A stretch of DNA of 64,000 bases from NCBI GenBank assembly GCA_964247055.1, contig OZ176052.1, positions 3,162,001 through 3,226,000 on the forward strand, in the 5' to 3' direction. The position numbers and the translations under genes were made by a program. This document shows, in pieces, positions 52,114-62,078 of the stretch (position 1 is the first letter of the stretch; each line of letters starts with the position of its first letter). The notes beneath the pieces are model-generated. The model worked only from the letters and a program-made list of their open reading frames with translations. It was not told the origin of the DNA and did no database searches. This DNA comes from Paragordius varius. Taxonomy: Eukaryota; Nematomorpha.

Positions 52114-52300
52114 CGATATGTGAAACCCTTCGTCACTAGTAATCGCAGACTAGTTTCGTGCTTGTTAGCACTCATCAGTTCAAATTTTCAGTTTGATTTT
52201 CATAAATTTCATTTAATTTAATTTAAATTCGTGTAACCAACTGCATTTATACCAAAATTGCAAAGTTGGAAATATATACGAAATCGATATGTGAAAACCC
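52114..52300 (-). repeat. retroelement-like repeat unit with hammerhead motif
   Basis: CGATATGTGAAACCC (52114-52128) recurs as CGATATGTGAAAACCC at 52285-52300, giving a direct repeat with 171-bp spacing. Between them lie a hammerhead ribozyme-like core and a body block (GCAATTTTGGTATAAATGCA on the minus strand) that recurs at 59 kb. Hammerheads in tandem or terminal repeats are known in Penelope-like elements, retrozymes and schistosome Sm-alpha-type SINEs. Which of these this fossil belongs to cannot be decided here. Confidence 0.5.
52136..52178 (-). ncRNA. hammerhead ribozyme-like motif
   Basis: Minus strand order: CTGATGA (52178-52172), stem II GTGC-TAACAA-GCAC (52171-52158), GAAA (52157-52154), stem III CTAGT-CTGCGATT-ACTAG (52153-52136). 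Core boxes, spacing and both stems match the hammerhead consensus. Stem I is not evident in this copy, so activity is doubtful. Confidence 0.5.
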
Positions 52301-52929
52301 CAAGTTTTTCTAAAAGACAACCATACTTTTTACAACCTTAATTTCTAAATATAACTTATTGTTTCAAACAATAAAGTATGAGATAGAGATGTTTATTGGT
52401 AACACAATCCATTATATAATTTGCTTGAAACAATCAGATATATTAAAATAATTGAATATTTAGGAGCATGGTTGTCTTTTAAAAATATTTGTCCTTATAT
52501 ATTTACCTTTTGTCCGTATAATTTCAAAAATCACTGTAATTTAACAACCACTGCTAAAAAAATAACAATACAAAAATAACATTTGTGCGACAAAATAGTC
52601 CGCACGGAAAAAGGTATTCTTAATTAAGTAATACCAGGTAAATTATAAATACATGTAAATAGCAATCGGGAGGCAATACTTATTTAACAAATTTTATGGA
52701 GAAATATTTAAATTTATATTTGACCGAAAATCATCTTTACTATGCTTTAAAGTTCTAAATATAAATCTAAAAATATAACATATTATTCCTATTTATTCAA
52801 TTCTAGTTGTGTAAATTGTCTATTGAGCACAATATGAGTAAGTAACAATGATTGATTGCTATTGATAAAACAAGTCATTATTAAAATTACATATTTTGGA
52901 CAACAATTATGATAAGAAATAAAAAAAAA

Positions 52930-55900
52930 TCAAGAAAATCGAGGCAAAAAGCGTGCCGTCAAAGATTTTGTAAGATTATATTTCTGTGCTTTGTTTTCTT
53001 CTTCCAATAAGCGTCTTTCTTGTTCTTCCTAAAATTAAAAAAAGTTTTTAAAAATAAAATAATAAATGGCCAAAAAAGTCCTATTGCCACCTCCCTGCGA
53101 ATGATCTGTAAAAACATTAGTTGTACACAAAGGGCATGTGATACGTAAAAAATCGCCTCAGAATACTACAAAGTATGAATACGTATACTTCGTGGTACGA
53201 AAACTCCGAATCCGGAGTCCTACCCTTTATGATGATGATGCTGTTATAAATAATTAACGATAATAATTTATTTAATAGCCAACATTAATTTGTGCCAAAA
53301 ATTAGAGTATAACAAGATATATCCAAATTTTGTAATTACAATTTTTAAAATTCATTAAAACACCGATTAATTTAAAGGTGTAATTGTAGGGTTTGGTAAT
53401 GTAAATTTTTTATCATTAACGACCAAATGTTCTAATACTCTGGTTTAATTACGCATCTATTAGCAGATATTTATATTGTATAATCGTCAACCACTCAGAA
53501 TAAGCTTAATGTTAATAATAAACCTGTAAAAGAGTTTGATTTTTTCGATAAGCTTCAACATTGTTATCGGGATCCAATTCATGGTAATATGATATCACGT
53601 CTCTGACATCTTCAACATGACTCATTCCGATTGCTAAATGTCATCAAATAAAAAAAATCAATTTTAACAAAAATTTAGATTAAATTAGTAGAAATGTAGT
53701 AATAAAAAATAGTAAAAAGAGCACCCTCATTAAAAACCAATGTTAATTATAAAACCAATATTTTATTATTAATTCTATTTAAAACAGCGATTACAATTAT
53801 AAATCAGAAATTACATTAATTTGTTATACATCATCATAATATAAATATATTTTATATAAACTATCCTTAAAATAATTAACGTCATTACTAAAAATCCAAG
53901 TAAATTAAATGAGGTTAATCAAAGGTTTATAAAGAATTTGTTAACTATAATAAGCATCAAATATATTTTAATTATTTTCTATTTAAAACAACTATTAAAA
54001 TTTATTAAAGAACTCTTAGTATCCTCCAAAAAAAGCTTTAAAATTATAAGTCTATAAAATATTTATAAAAATAACTACAATATGGACCATACACTTTATT
54101 GATCTTCATTTAACAACTACATTAAAATTTATTAAAGAACTCTTAGTATCTTCCAAAAAAAGCTTTGAAATTAAGTTTTGAAGAAAAATCTAAACTTCTA
54201 AGCATTGCGGCCAGATCAAAAAGTGTGCGATCATCATCATTTCCATTCCATTTAGGGAGACGAATAGCGTTTGTGGGTTGGAGTTGAGTCGCTTTCCCAT
54301 TCCAATCCACCATGATGACTTTGGAAAGATCGCGATTAAGGCAGGAGAGATCCTGATTATCATTCAAAATTGAATATAACGTGTAAAAATACTAATAAAA
54401 TTCTTATCTTTTAAGTTATGGTTAATATGAATATTTGGTTGTTTTATGCAATTGTCAAAAAAATTAACTCAATAAAATATAAAATTCTTATTTTTTAGTC
54501 ATGGTTAATAAGAATATTTGGTTGTTTTATTTATAAAAAAAGGGGGTTGCGTGTAACCCAAAATAACTGATTGATATAAAGTGTGAAAATATATTAACTA
54601 CTATATTAATGTTTTCAAAGAACACTAGATAATAACAAAACCATCTTTACACAACCAACCAATACCTATCAATAATTGTAATTATTTTAGCTTATGAAAA
54701 AAAAATTAAAAGATATTTAATAAGTAAAACAAAAATCATCCCTAGCTTTCATTTGATAAATTATATAACAAAAACGAAAAATATATTGATTCATGCTTTT
54801 ATATGTGTCCCATCTTGATAACGTGTGGCATCACGGAAAAGGCGATACATAATGTAACCGTGAGGGTCTAAGCTATCTATCACGGGAAAAGCGGTCTGAA
54901 AAAAATACGTTAAAAAATTATTTTTAGACAATATCAATAAACTATAAATGTTAAAATTTTTTAATTAATAGATTCTTTCGTAATATAAAGATTATTAGCA
55001 ATTATGTAAGAATATAAATAAAAAAATAATTTTAACAAAAAATATCTTACGAATCCTTGTTCGGCCGTATAAATGACAACTTCAAAAAGCGGAGGTCCAA
55101 CTTGTTGAAGGAAAAAATCGACGCCAGGACGTTTTTTAAATCTCCAACCCGTACCATACTAATAAGAGATATGATTTTTTTTATTCATAAAATTTTAAGT
55201 GTAAACGAGTCGTTTTACATGGTACGATATGACACATAATATACAATTGTAATATACTAAAAATTTATTTAAATAAAACTTATTTTAGTCGGATTTTTCT
55301 CACACAAAAATTATATTTAGACAATCTGGATTATAAGAGGTTTTTTTAAAAAAGCTGTGATATCCCAAATTTTCTACAAAAAAGGAGTAAAACATATTTA
55401 TTATCCGTAAAAAAATAAAAACACAGTTTTATTTTTTTTTATAAATAGTATTGCGCAAAAAATCACAGCTCATTAAAGAGGAAAAAAGGCGAACTTGCAA
55501 AAAAATCCGCACAAGAAGTCAGCAAAAATGTTAATCGCTTTGCAAAAAAACGTTATAAAGAGATCTATTGAAATGTCCCCAATAAAAGTTTGGATTGTAT
55601 ATTAATTCCAAATGATTAAAAAAATGTACCGTCCATTCAGGGTGAACTAATAAATCGGTTAATTCAAGAACTAACGTATATGGTGGTTGAAAATATGGTT
55701 CTTTCAATGGATCCGGTAAAAGTTTGTGCCTTGATGGCTCTTTTATAACCTTATAATATTAAGATAATCAAAAACTTTTTCGTAATAATTTATTTCATTC
55801 CATGCACGGTATAAGTACGCTTTCCAAACAGGCACTAAATATTATTTATTAAGTATGATACTTTGGCTAAAACTATCCTCAATCTAAATGGAAAAATATA

Positions 55901-56367
55901 ATTAAAATATGGCAATGAATAAGTATTAAATTTAAGACTTACGACGTTTCCATCTTTATCTTTTTCAGGCGGACCTAAGCTTTAGATAAATGAATTAAAC
56001 CAAATGTAAAGATTATAAATAAGAGTGAGCCTCCAATAAAAACAGAAAGGGATATTATTGAATATTTCATCATTTTAAGGGTCATTTGATCTCGCCTTTT
56101 CTTTTCTTCATCGTATTTATTTTGATCTTCTTCGGATTTTTTTTGATTTAAGGCCAATGAATCAAAAATATTTAACTTGGGTTTTTCTGATAACTTGGTA
56201 TCTTTTGTTTGTGTTACATCATTGGTAATAGCACCCGTATAAAAACGTATGGATAGGGGAGTGAAATATAATTTTGGGTAATATCGTTGCTTTTGATAAA
56301 TAAGAGGCGAATTTAAATCATAATGCTTCATTAAATGTCTAAAAAGTGCTATATTGTTTTTCCACAT
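52930..56367 (-). CDS. TIMM50: TIM50, mitochondrial inner-membrane translocase subunit
   Basis: Eight exons in phase: 56367-56001, 55974-55943, 55749-55630, 55158-55051, 54895-54797, 54352-54196, 53633-53524 and 53028-52930; 363 residues (human 353). TIM50 receives presequence proteins in the intermembrane space and hands them to the TIM23 channel. An N-terminal presequence is followed by a charged stretch and one membrane segment ([19 protein letters not shown], about residues 101-120). Then comes the FCP1-like domain: [78 protein letters not shown] and [13 protein letters not shown]. The first Asp of the phosphatase DxDx signature is replaced, as usual in TIM50. Intron 1 is 26 nt; the intron after exon 5 has a GC donor. 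Head-to-head with the TMEM121-like gene, 63 bp apart. Confidence 0.92.
53080..53250. other. structured, G+C-richer island in TIM50 intron 7
   Basis: Stands out from its A+T-rich intron. A 13-position stem with one mismatch pairs TACTACAAAGTAT (53164-53176) with ATACTTCGTGGTA (53185-53197). A 6-bp stem ACTCCG-AATC-CGGAGT follows (53203-53218), then a short (ATG)n run. Either a worn transposon end or a structured RNA; identity unknown. Confidence 0.35.
53997..54180. repeat. 127-bp tandem duplication at TIM50 exon 6 edge
   Basis: AAAATTTATTAAAGAACTCT begins at 53997 and at 54124. The similarity continues for about 55 bp (TTAGTATC, CCAAAAAAAGCTTT). It lies just inside intron 6, next to the exon 6 donor (GTTTAG). 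Confidence 0.65.
54397..54533. repeat. 84-bp tandem duplication in TIM50 intron 5
   Basis: AAAATTCTTAT...ATGGTTAATA and AATATTTGGTTGTTTTAT occur at 54397-54447 and again at 54481-54533. It lies in the intron with the GC donor. Confidence 0.65.
54796..54796 (-). other. GC-AG intron donor in TIM50
   Basis: Exon 5 ends THIK at AAA (54799-54797) and the next bases are GCATGA. The following exon opens after ATAATCAG with GAT (54352). The joined protein [12 protein letters not shown] aligns without gap to HHVK-DISCLNRD of other TIM50s. No GT donor fits, so a GC-AG intron (54796-54353) is inferred. Confidence 0.6.
55975..56000 (-). other. 26-nt intron of TIM50 (intron 1)
   Basis: Minus strand GTTTAATTC...AAAGCTTAG. 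Unspliced, the frame ends at TAG; spliced, [15 protein letters not shown] matches the post-membrane segment of other TIM50s (for example WGKPERDEQG in fly). The next exon is only 32 nt. Confidence 0.8.
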
Positions 56368-56430
56368 TTATTGGGTTATTTTTGAACCAACACCTGATTT
56401 TATGGCTTTCCAATATTTTTATTTTTAAAA
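56368..56430. promoter_or_regulatory. divergent promoter, TIM50 / TMEM121-like
   Basis: 63 bp between start codons of oppositely oriented genes. Both core promoters and 5' UTRs must overlap here. A TTTTTATTTTTAAAA tract precedes the + strand start. Confidence 0.5.
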
Positions 56431-57363
56431 ATGAAAATTTCTGATCAAGCCTCTACCCTAATTTTTAACATTGGGGCTGTTATGGTGGCCCTTATTCAAG
56501 GATGTTTTTTAAACTATTATATATATCGATATCAAAAATCCATGTTTTTCTACTTTTGCTATTTTGATATCGTTTTAATCATTATCATATCTGGTTTATG
56601 GAAATGGACTCATTTTAAAATAACCGAGGTCCTAGATAAACAGAACGTTAGGCGATATGGATTATTCCTTCATTGGGATTCTAATTTTTGGTTTTTCTAC
56701 TCAGTATTTCTAATTATTCGATTAGCATTCATCTCAAAAACTATTGCTCCGAATATTGATGAAAATATGTATTTTGGTTCTACCGCATTAAAATTAATTA
56801 TGGCTCTATCTTCAATTGTTTTTATCCTTATCGCTTTAAGAGATTTACATTCTACAAATTACGAATTTAGTGCCGAAATTAAAATGGTTTTATTTTCTGT
56901 TCCCCTTAACATATTTGACAGTGTGGATATTTTGGAGGTACTTTTTTACAAAGACACAAAGCTTGAAAGAAATTGGATCATAGAAAATATTATGATTATA
57001 TTAGGGTGTATTAATTTTATCCTACCTTATTTAAATATTCTCTATCTTGATCTCATTGTACATCGGGAAAAGTATCCAACTTTTTACAAGTTTGGTACAT
57101 TCATTCAAGTGTTTTACAAACTTTTTGGGCTATTCTTATTGAACATTCCCTATTTCGTAATAAGGATTGTGGTTTGGATTACATTTGATCATCACATTTC
57201 AACGTTTGCCATAAAAAATGTGCTTTGTACATTTCTAGATTTTCTCGAGTTACTCATGTTAATTGAAACACTTAATAGGCTTCCTTCAAAGTCGGCTCCT
57301 GGAGGGAAAACCGATTATACTCCTGTAGTAAATGACTTACCTACAAAAACTGCACTTGAATAA
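56431..57363 (+). CDS. TMEM121-like multipass membrane protein, copy A
   Basis: Intronless ORF of 310 residues with about seven hydrophobic segments: IFNIGAVMVALIQGC; FFYFCYFDIVLIIIISGLW; FWFFYSVFLIIRLAFI; LKLIMALSSIVFILIAL; IIENIMIILGCINFILPYLN; KLFGLFLLNIPYFVIRIVVW; and a C-terminal helix. The order FDSVDILEVLF, ILYLDLIVHREKYP and HHISTFAIKNVLCTFLDFLE parallels LDLLDLLDMQASLW, ALSEVSMQG and [20 protein letters not shown] in human TMEM121 (319 residues), which suggests that family. Function is unknown. The basic, Pro-rich tail is cytoplasmic-like. It shares a 63-bp promoter with TIM50; a paralogue follows 2.2 kb downstream. Confidence 0.72.
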   Translation: MKISDQASTLIFNIGAVMVALIQGCFLNYYIYRYQKSMFFYFCYFDIVLIIIISGLWKWTHFKITEVLDKQNVRRYGLFLHWDSNFWFFYSVFLIIRLAFISKTIAPNIDENMYFGSTALKLIMALSSIVFILIALRDLHSTNYEFSAEIKMVLFSVPLNIFDSVDILEVLFYKDTKLERNWIIENIMIILGCINFILPYLNILYLDLIVHREKYPTFYKFGTFIQVFYKLFGLFLLNIPYFVIRIVVWITFDHHISTFAIKNVLCTFLDFLELLMLIETLNRLPSKSAPGGKTDYTPVVNDLPTKTALE

Positions 57364-58974
57364 AATTTTATTGTTAGCTGGCAAAAAACAATTATTAAAA
57401 TCTCAATACATTATAATATTTCTATGCCATATTAATTCACACCTGGTGCAATATTTTATCAAATTTTTATTTATCAATTTATTTTTACATAGCACTCGAT
57501 TGTAGAATTCCAACAAATAAATTTATTTATACATATATATCATACAATATGTATTTCCCATATTTTATGATAACATAGGAACGCTTAAAAAATAATGTAA
57601 CATTTAAGAATGGCTTCTAAATAAGGCCCGACATTGAAACTGGAACCTGGATCGGCAGATTCAAAATATTAAAAAGGATCTAAGCCAGGTTTTTTATAAA
57701 TTTCAAACCAGATCCAGTTTTGTAGAATTGGGATTATGAGGAATTATTTTAGGGAGATGCTAATGATTTTTTATGACAAGATTGGATACTCTTTGCATAG
57801 GTGTGTTCAGAAAGTAAACAAAGTTAAAACCAAATTACTAGGTTTAACTTCCAAACATTAAAAAATTAAGACTTCAATGGTGTTGAAAAGCAAGCAAAAA
57901 TAGGTGCTTATGAGTAGATTTAATCTGATTTAAGCGCATTTTTTTCAATGTTTAACGCTAATGTATCGATCTTAAGTGTAATTATATATAGGGCTGTTAT
58001 ACAATCCCATCTCAGCAAATTGCCCACTGGAATTTAAAAGGGTTTTCATCATGAGAGAATAATGTTAATTGATGGGTAATATACATTAAAGAGATAAAAT
58101 TAAACGTTTCCACACAAGGCAATAATTGAGAAATCAGTCAAGAATTAAGTAGTGAAAGTACTAGAAAACTGTATAAGGTAAACGTGTTATAATGGTTTGT
58201 TACAGAATTTACCAATAATATAAATATACCAAACGATGGAGTATTGTGTGGTAACGACGAAAAGGTTTGTTAAATAATATTTGTATGCACGTCGTAATAA
58301 GGCGGAGTAAAAAACTAAATTTATTAAAATCTTAAATTTTCGCAGGCATCGTTAGGACTTAAAAAAATAAACCTAAAATAAAAAAAATTAATACACTTGA
58401 TATGAATTTTTTAGGTAAATTGGTCATAATCGAAATTTTCACAATTATATATTAATAAAAGATTTTTAGGCTGGTTTTGTAATAAGTGAGTTTTCCATTC
58501 TGTTATTACCAGATAGGTAAATGTTATCGTGACTTTATTTTTTATAAATTTGTTTTCATTCGATAAAGATTACTACTAGTAAAAATAAATTCATGATGTT
58601 TATACAGATTCTTTTGTTTGAATGGTCATATAATTCTCAAGCGTAATAAAATTTGTCATTTGAATTAAATGCAATTATAGAAAAACGTCATCAATATAAA
58701 ATTGAACGAAGACAAACTAAAATGCCATAAAGTTTATTTATTCTAAATAAATTATTAATTGAGATGCAATTACCGAGTATAACTTTTACTATTCTCTCAT
58801 AAAATATTTCAAACTACTAATTATGTCAATTAAGTTTTCTACCCAATTTATTAGTTATATGTTCTTTGCCCGACACATCAAAGTTATTTACCATTTCAAA
58901 TAATTTATTAACAGTTGTAACGAAAACTAATCTGACAATTAAATGAAAATTATTTTTAAACTGTAAATATAAAT
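57364..58974. other. spacer between the two TMEM121-like genes
   Basis: No open frame of note. It holds the 3' UTR of copy A with AATAAATTTATT words near 57515 and otherwise A+T-rich sequence. Confidence 0.4.
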
Positions 58975-59170
58975 GTGCGAAACCCTTCATCAAATCGTAC
59001 AGACTAGTTTCGTGCTTGTTAACATCATCAGTACAAAACAATTTGACATGGGGTTTTCACATATCAATTTATACATCCCTTTTTGCAATTTTGGTATAAA
59101 TGTAGTCGGTTATACGAATATAAATTAAACTTATATAGCAGTTATGAAAATTAAACTGAAAATTAGAAAA
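58975..59170. repeat. second hammerhead-bearing repeat fragment, rearranged
   Basis: On the minus strand CTGATGA (59031-59025) and GAAAC (59011-59007) flank a stem-II-like hairpin, as in the 52-kb copy. From 59050 the body block (GGGGTTTTCACATATCAA, then TTGCAATTTTGGTATAAATG) appears in the opposite orientation. The fragment is therefore an inversion joint between two unit ends. Partial and inverted terminal repeats are common among Penelope-like elements. Confidence 0.45.
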
Positions 59171-59317
59171 TTAACATTAAGCAAAACCCTAGATTTCGAG
59201 AATAGCTACTTAGGATTTTGTAGTTATCAATTTAATTAACTTAGCATCACTCTTTTTGTTGGTGTTATATTTTTCATTAAAGAAATCCTAAATTAATATC
59301 CGAGCAATACATGTGTA

Positions 59318-59348
59318 CAAGGGTGAATTTGGATTGTAAATGGTATAT
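59318..59348. repeat. MITE end, ATATACCATTT family
   Basis: AAGGGTGAATTTGGATTGTA followed by AATGGTATAT matches the right terminus of the MITE at 8655-8917. Confidence 0.45.
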
Positions 59349-59597
59349 GTTACAATCTTAACATGTGATTTTACAATAAAGTCCAGAAAATCATATTATG
59401 AATGATATTTTCTCGTATTTTTTTCAATAACATTGATAAATTTTAAAAAGCTCTTCTAGCATAGCTTATATTAACAAAGTTATTTTTCTTTATACACTTA
59501 AAACACAATGGCTATGAACATAAACAATTACTTTACTTAATATACAATATATGTTGATATTTTAAAAAAAATCTAATTTTTGTTTTAAAATTAGACA

Positions 59598-60545
59598 TTG
59601 ATGACAATTAATCGATTTTCCATTTATCTCTTCAAAATTGCGGCAAACATTATTGCCCTTACTCAAGGATCACTCCTAAATTACTACATTTATCGTTATG
59701 ATCGGTCCAATTTCATCTATTTTTGTTCCCTTGATGTCATACTATTGATTATAGTTTCTGGGGTGTGGAGATTGGCTCGTGTACAAATTGCACGCATATT
59801 AGCACAGCGAAACCAGCAGGCCTATGGATTATTTTTGTGTTGGGATCTCAATTTCTGGTTATTTTATTCCATGTTTTTGATTGCTCGTATTGCTTACATA
59901 TCAAAAACGATTGTACCCACGATAGATGATGACGATGGTGTAGATTTTGGGGCAACGACACTCAAACTAATTATTTCGTTGTCAAGCATCGTTTTTATCC
60001 TTATAGCGTTGCGGGATCTTCATTATACCAGCCATGAATGTAGCAGTGAAATAAAAAATGTACTTTTTTCCATTCCTCTGGACTTGTTCGATAGTATCGA
60101 CATTTTGGAGGTTCTGTTTGCCAAAAATAAAGAATTCCAACCAACACCGACCATTGAAAATATTGTGATTGCACTTGCGTGTTTAAATTTTATCCTACCT
60201 TACGCCAATATTTTGTATCTGGATCTCTTGGTGCACAAAGATAAATATGTTATGTTCGTTAAGTTTGGTCCAACCATACAAGTTTGTCACAAACTGTTTG
60301 GACTTTTCTTGCTTAATGTCCCCTATTTCGTCATGAGGATTGTGGTATATATTACGTTGGATCACCATGTCTCCACGTTTGCCATTAAAAATGTCCTCTG
60401 TACCTTTTTAGATTTCTTGGAATTTGTTATGTTAATTAAATCGCTTAAGCGTGCACAACCCCTCTTGCTTCCCCGTAAAGAAGAAAATGGATATAAACCA
60501 ATCGATCAAGTGGAGGAAGATGCAATTAGCAATCAAATAGATTAA
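59598..60545 (+). CDS. TMEM121-like multipass membrane protein, copy B
   Basis: Intronless ORF of 315 residues, closely similar to copy A along its length: QGSLLNYYIYRYDRSNFIYF vs QGCFLNYYIYRYQKSMFFYF; SSIVFILIALRDLH is identical; FDSIDILEVLF vs FDSVDILEVLF; HHVSTFAIKNVLCTFLDFLE vs HHISTFAIKNVLCTFLDFLE. Same membrane layout. Its codons are richer in G+C than those of copy A. It carries a one- to two-residue acidic insertion (DDDDG) in the loop after the third segment, and the tail is acidic and differs. I chose the second Met context MTINRFSIY as equivalent to MKISDQAST of copy A. A tandem duplicate with no shared promoter: it lacks the TIM50 neighbour, so its expression may differ. Confidence 0.75.
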   Translation: MMTINRFSIYLFKIAANIIALTQGSLLNYYIYRYDRSNFIYFCSLDVILLIIVSGVWRLARVQIARILAQRNQQAYGLFLCWDLNFWLFYSMFLIARIAYISKTIVPTIDDDDGVDFGATTLKLIISLSSIVFILIALRDLHYTSHECSSEIKNVLFSIPLDLFDSIDILEVLFAKNKEFQPTPTIENIVIALACLNFILPYANILYLDLLVHKDKYVMFVKFGPTIQVCHKLFGLFLLNVPYFVMRIVVYITLDHHVSTFAIKNVLCTFLDFLEFVMLIKSLKRAQPLLLPRKEENGYKPIDQVEEDAISNQID

Positions 60546-61169
60546 AAACTATACACGCATGATTTTTGGTGAATAAAAACACAATTTTTTTTAATTTTAA
60601 GGATCTCAATCATGTTGCGACGTCGTTTACTAATTTAAAATAAATAAAAAAATTCATTAATAATTATTAAAACAGTACTATCTTTTGTGCGTATACTTTA
60701 GTTAGTTGACCCAAATTATGCGAAAAACAATTTTTATAACAATATTTGTGCGTATAGACATAAAAATGATCAAATTTTTTTAAATCTATTAATTATATTG
60801 AAAACGTTATTAAAACTTATATGTTTCTTCAGTATTTGCGTATGAATAGTGGGCGAAATAGCTAAATTAAGAAATATATTTGTATCACGCGTTCAGAAAA
60901 AGAAATTCCTTCTAAATACCAGGGGTAGTCATATTTTTTACCGATTTATCGGGATAAAAAAAGCATGTGTTAAACGGATATCAATTTTATTATATTCAAA
61001 TATTGTCAATCGGCTTTTACACAAGCCCATCTCTCAGGTATCATATAAATGCCGTGCCAAAAAACTCATTGTCTTTGAAGAAAACCCTTTATCAAGCCAT
61101 TTTTTAACGTTTCAAAAATATTGAAGTAATCTGCGAGGTTAATCCCATTGGAAGTTGTAATAGTCAAAT
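60546..61169. other. 3' flank of TMEM121-like copy B
   Basis: GAATAAAAACAC at about 60573 can serve as polyadenylation signal. A 91-codon + frame (60849-61124) is Lys/Ile-rich with no domain or start context and is not called. Confidence 0.4.
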
Positions 61170-62040
61170 GATGCCAGGTAAAGCGAGTACTGCGGATGCA
61201 AAAAATTTCTCATCGAGACAATAAGTCTCATTCATTGGTTTTGCTGTGCTGGAGCATTGTTTTGCGATGAAATCGCTTTGCCGAATCCTCGGGATTCCGG
61301 TCTTCGATTAATACATGGTTTAAATTAATTATTTGCTAGCGATAACGTTGTGTCTTAACGGTTTTACGGGTTTATAAGCTCATAATTAAGAGAACCGCTC
61401 TAAGAACAGGGCTTGCTTCTTGCCAAAGTCATTTGGCCTTGTGCCGGATTGGCAAGGTAAAGGCCACATTTTTTTCCACTAGATTTACAAAGCCACTTAT
61501 CATCACCCGTCCCGATTCAATGCAAAAATGATTTTTTTATGGAGTTCAAGTAGGTTCCCAAGTCATTTTGAGATCTGACGTTTATTGTGTGGGACCCCAT
61601 AGGTTATTAATGATCGTAGACATCTATTGACTGTTTTTGGTAATATTTTGCCATTTGTTTTTCGGATCCTAAAATTATTTTTGCAGTTTAGCGTCTTTGC
61701 AATTGTGTGGTTTACCCGAGCGCCCACTCACATGAAATTACAACTTTAATATTTGCAAACGATGTCAGACAAGTTACACGTAGATCATACTCATCACATC
61801 TTTCTGCAAGCACACGATAACTTTCAATCTTTTTCTTCTGATGGCAAAGCCTGCCGTGCCGCAAATGTTCTTTTTGAACGTTCATGGTAAAAATAAGCCG
61901 CTATTTTTGGGAACTCAACAGGTGTCTGTTTGTCTTTTGATGTCAAATGAACATAAAGTCAGTATCAAATGAATCGTCTGCGTACTCTTCACTAACGCTT
62001 TCTCTCAGTTAAACAGGTAATAACTTATAATTCCACCTAG
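61170..62040. mobile_element. unidentified repeat, copy 2
   Basis: Same order of blocks as 46130-47125 and same orientation: AATTTCTCATCGAGAC, GGTTTTGCTGTGCTGGAGCA, CCCGTCCCGATTCAATGC, CGTAGACATCTATTGACTG, AATTGTGTGGTTTACCCGAG then CGCCCAC, and ATCGTCTGCGTACTC near the right end. On the minus strand a stretch reads KDKQTPVEFPKIAAYFYHER, suggesting an old coding region. The two copies differ by many small changes, so they are old or from different subfamilies. Confidence 0.55.
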
Positions 62041-62078
62041 CATATAATATATATATATATATATATATTACGACATAT

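Noticed and set aside
60849-61124. 91-codon plus-strand frame
   Set aside because: Lys/Ile-rich, no domain, no splice context, and it abuts a repeat; probably chance.
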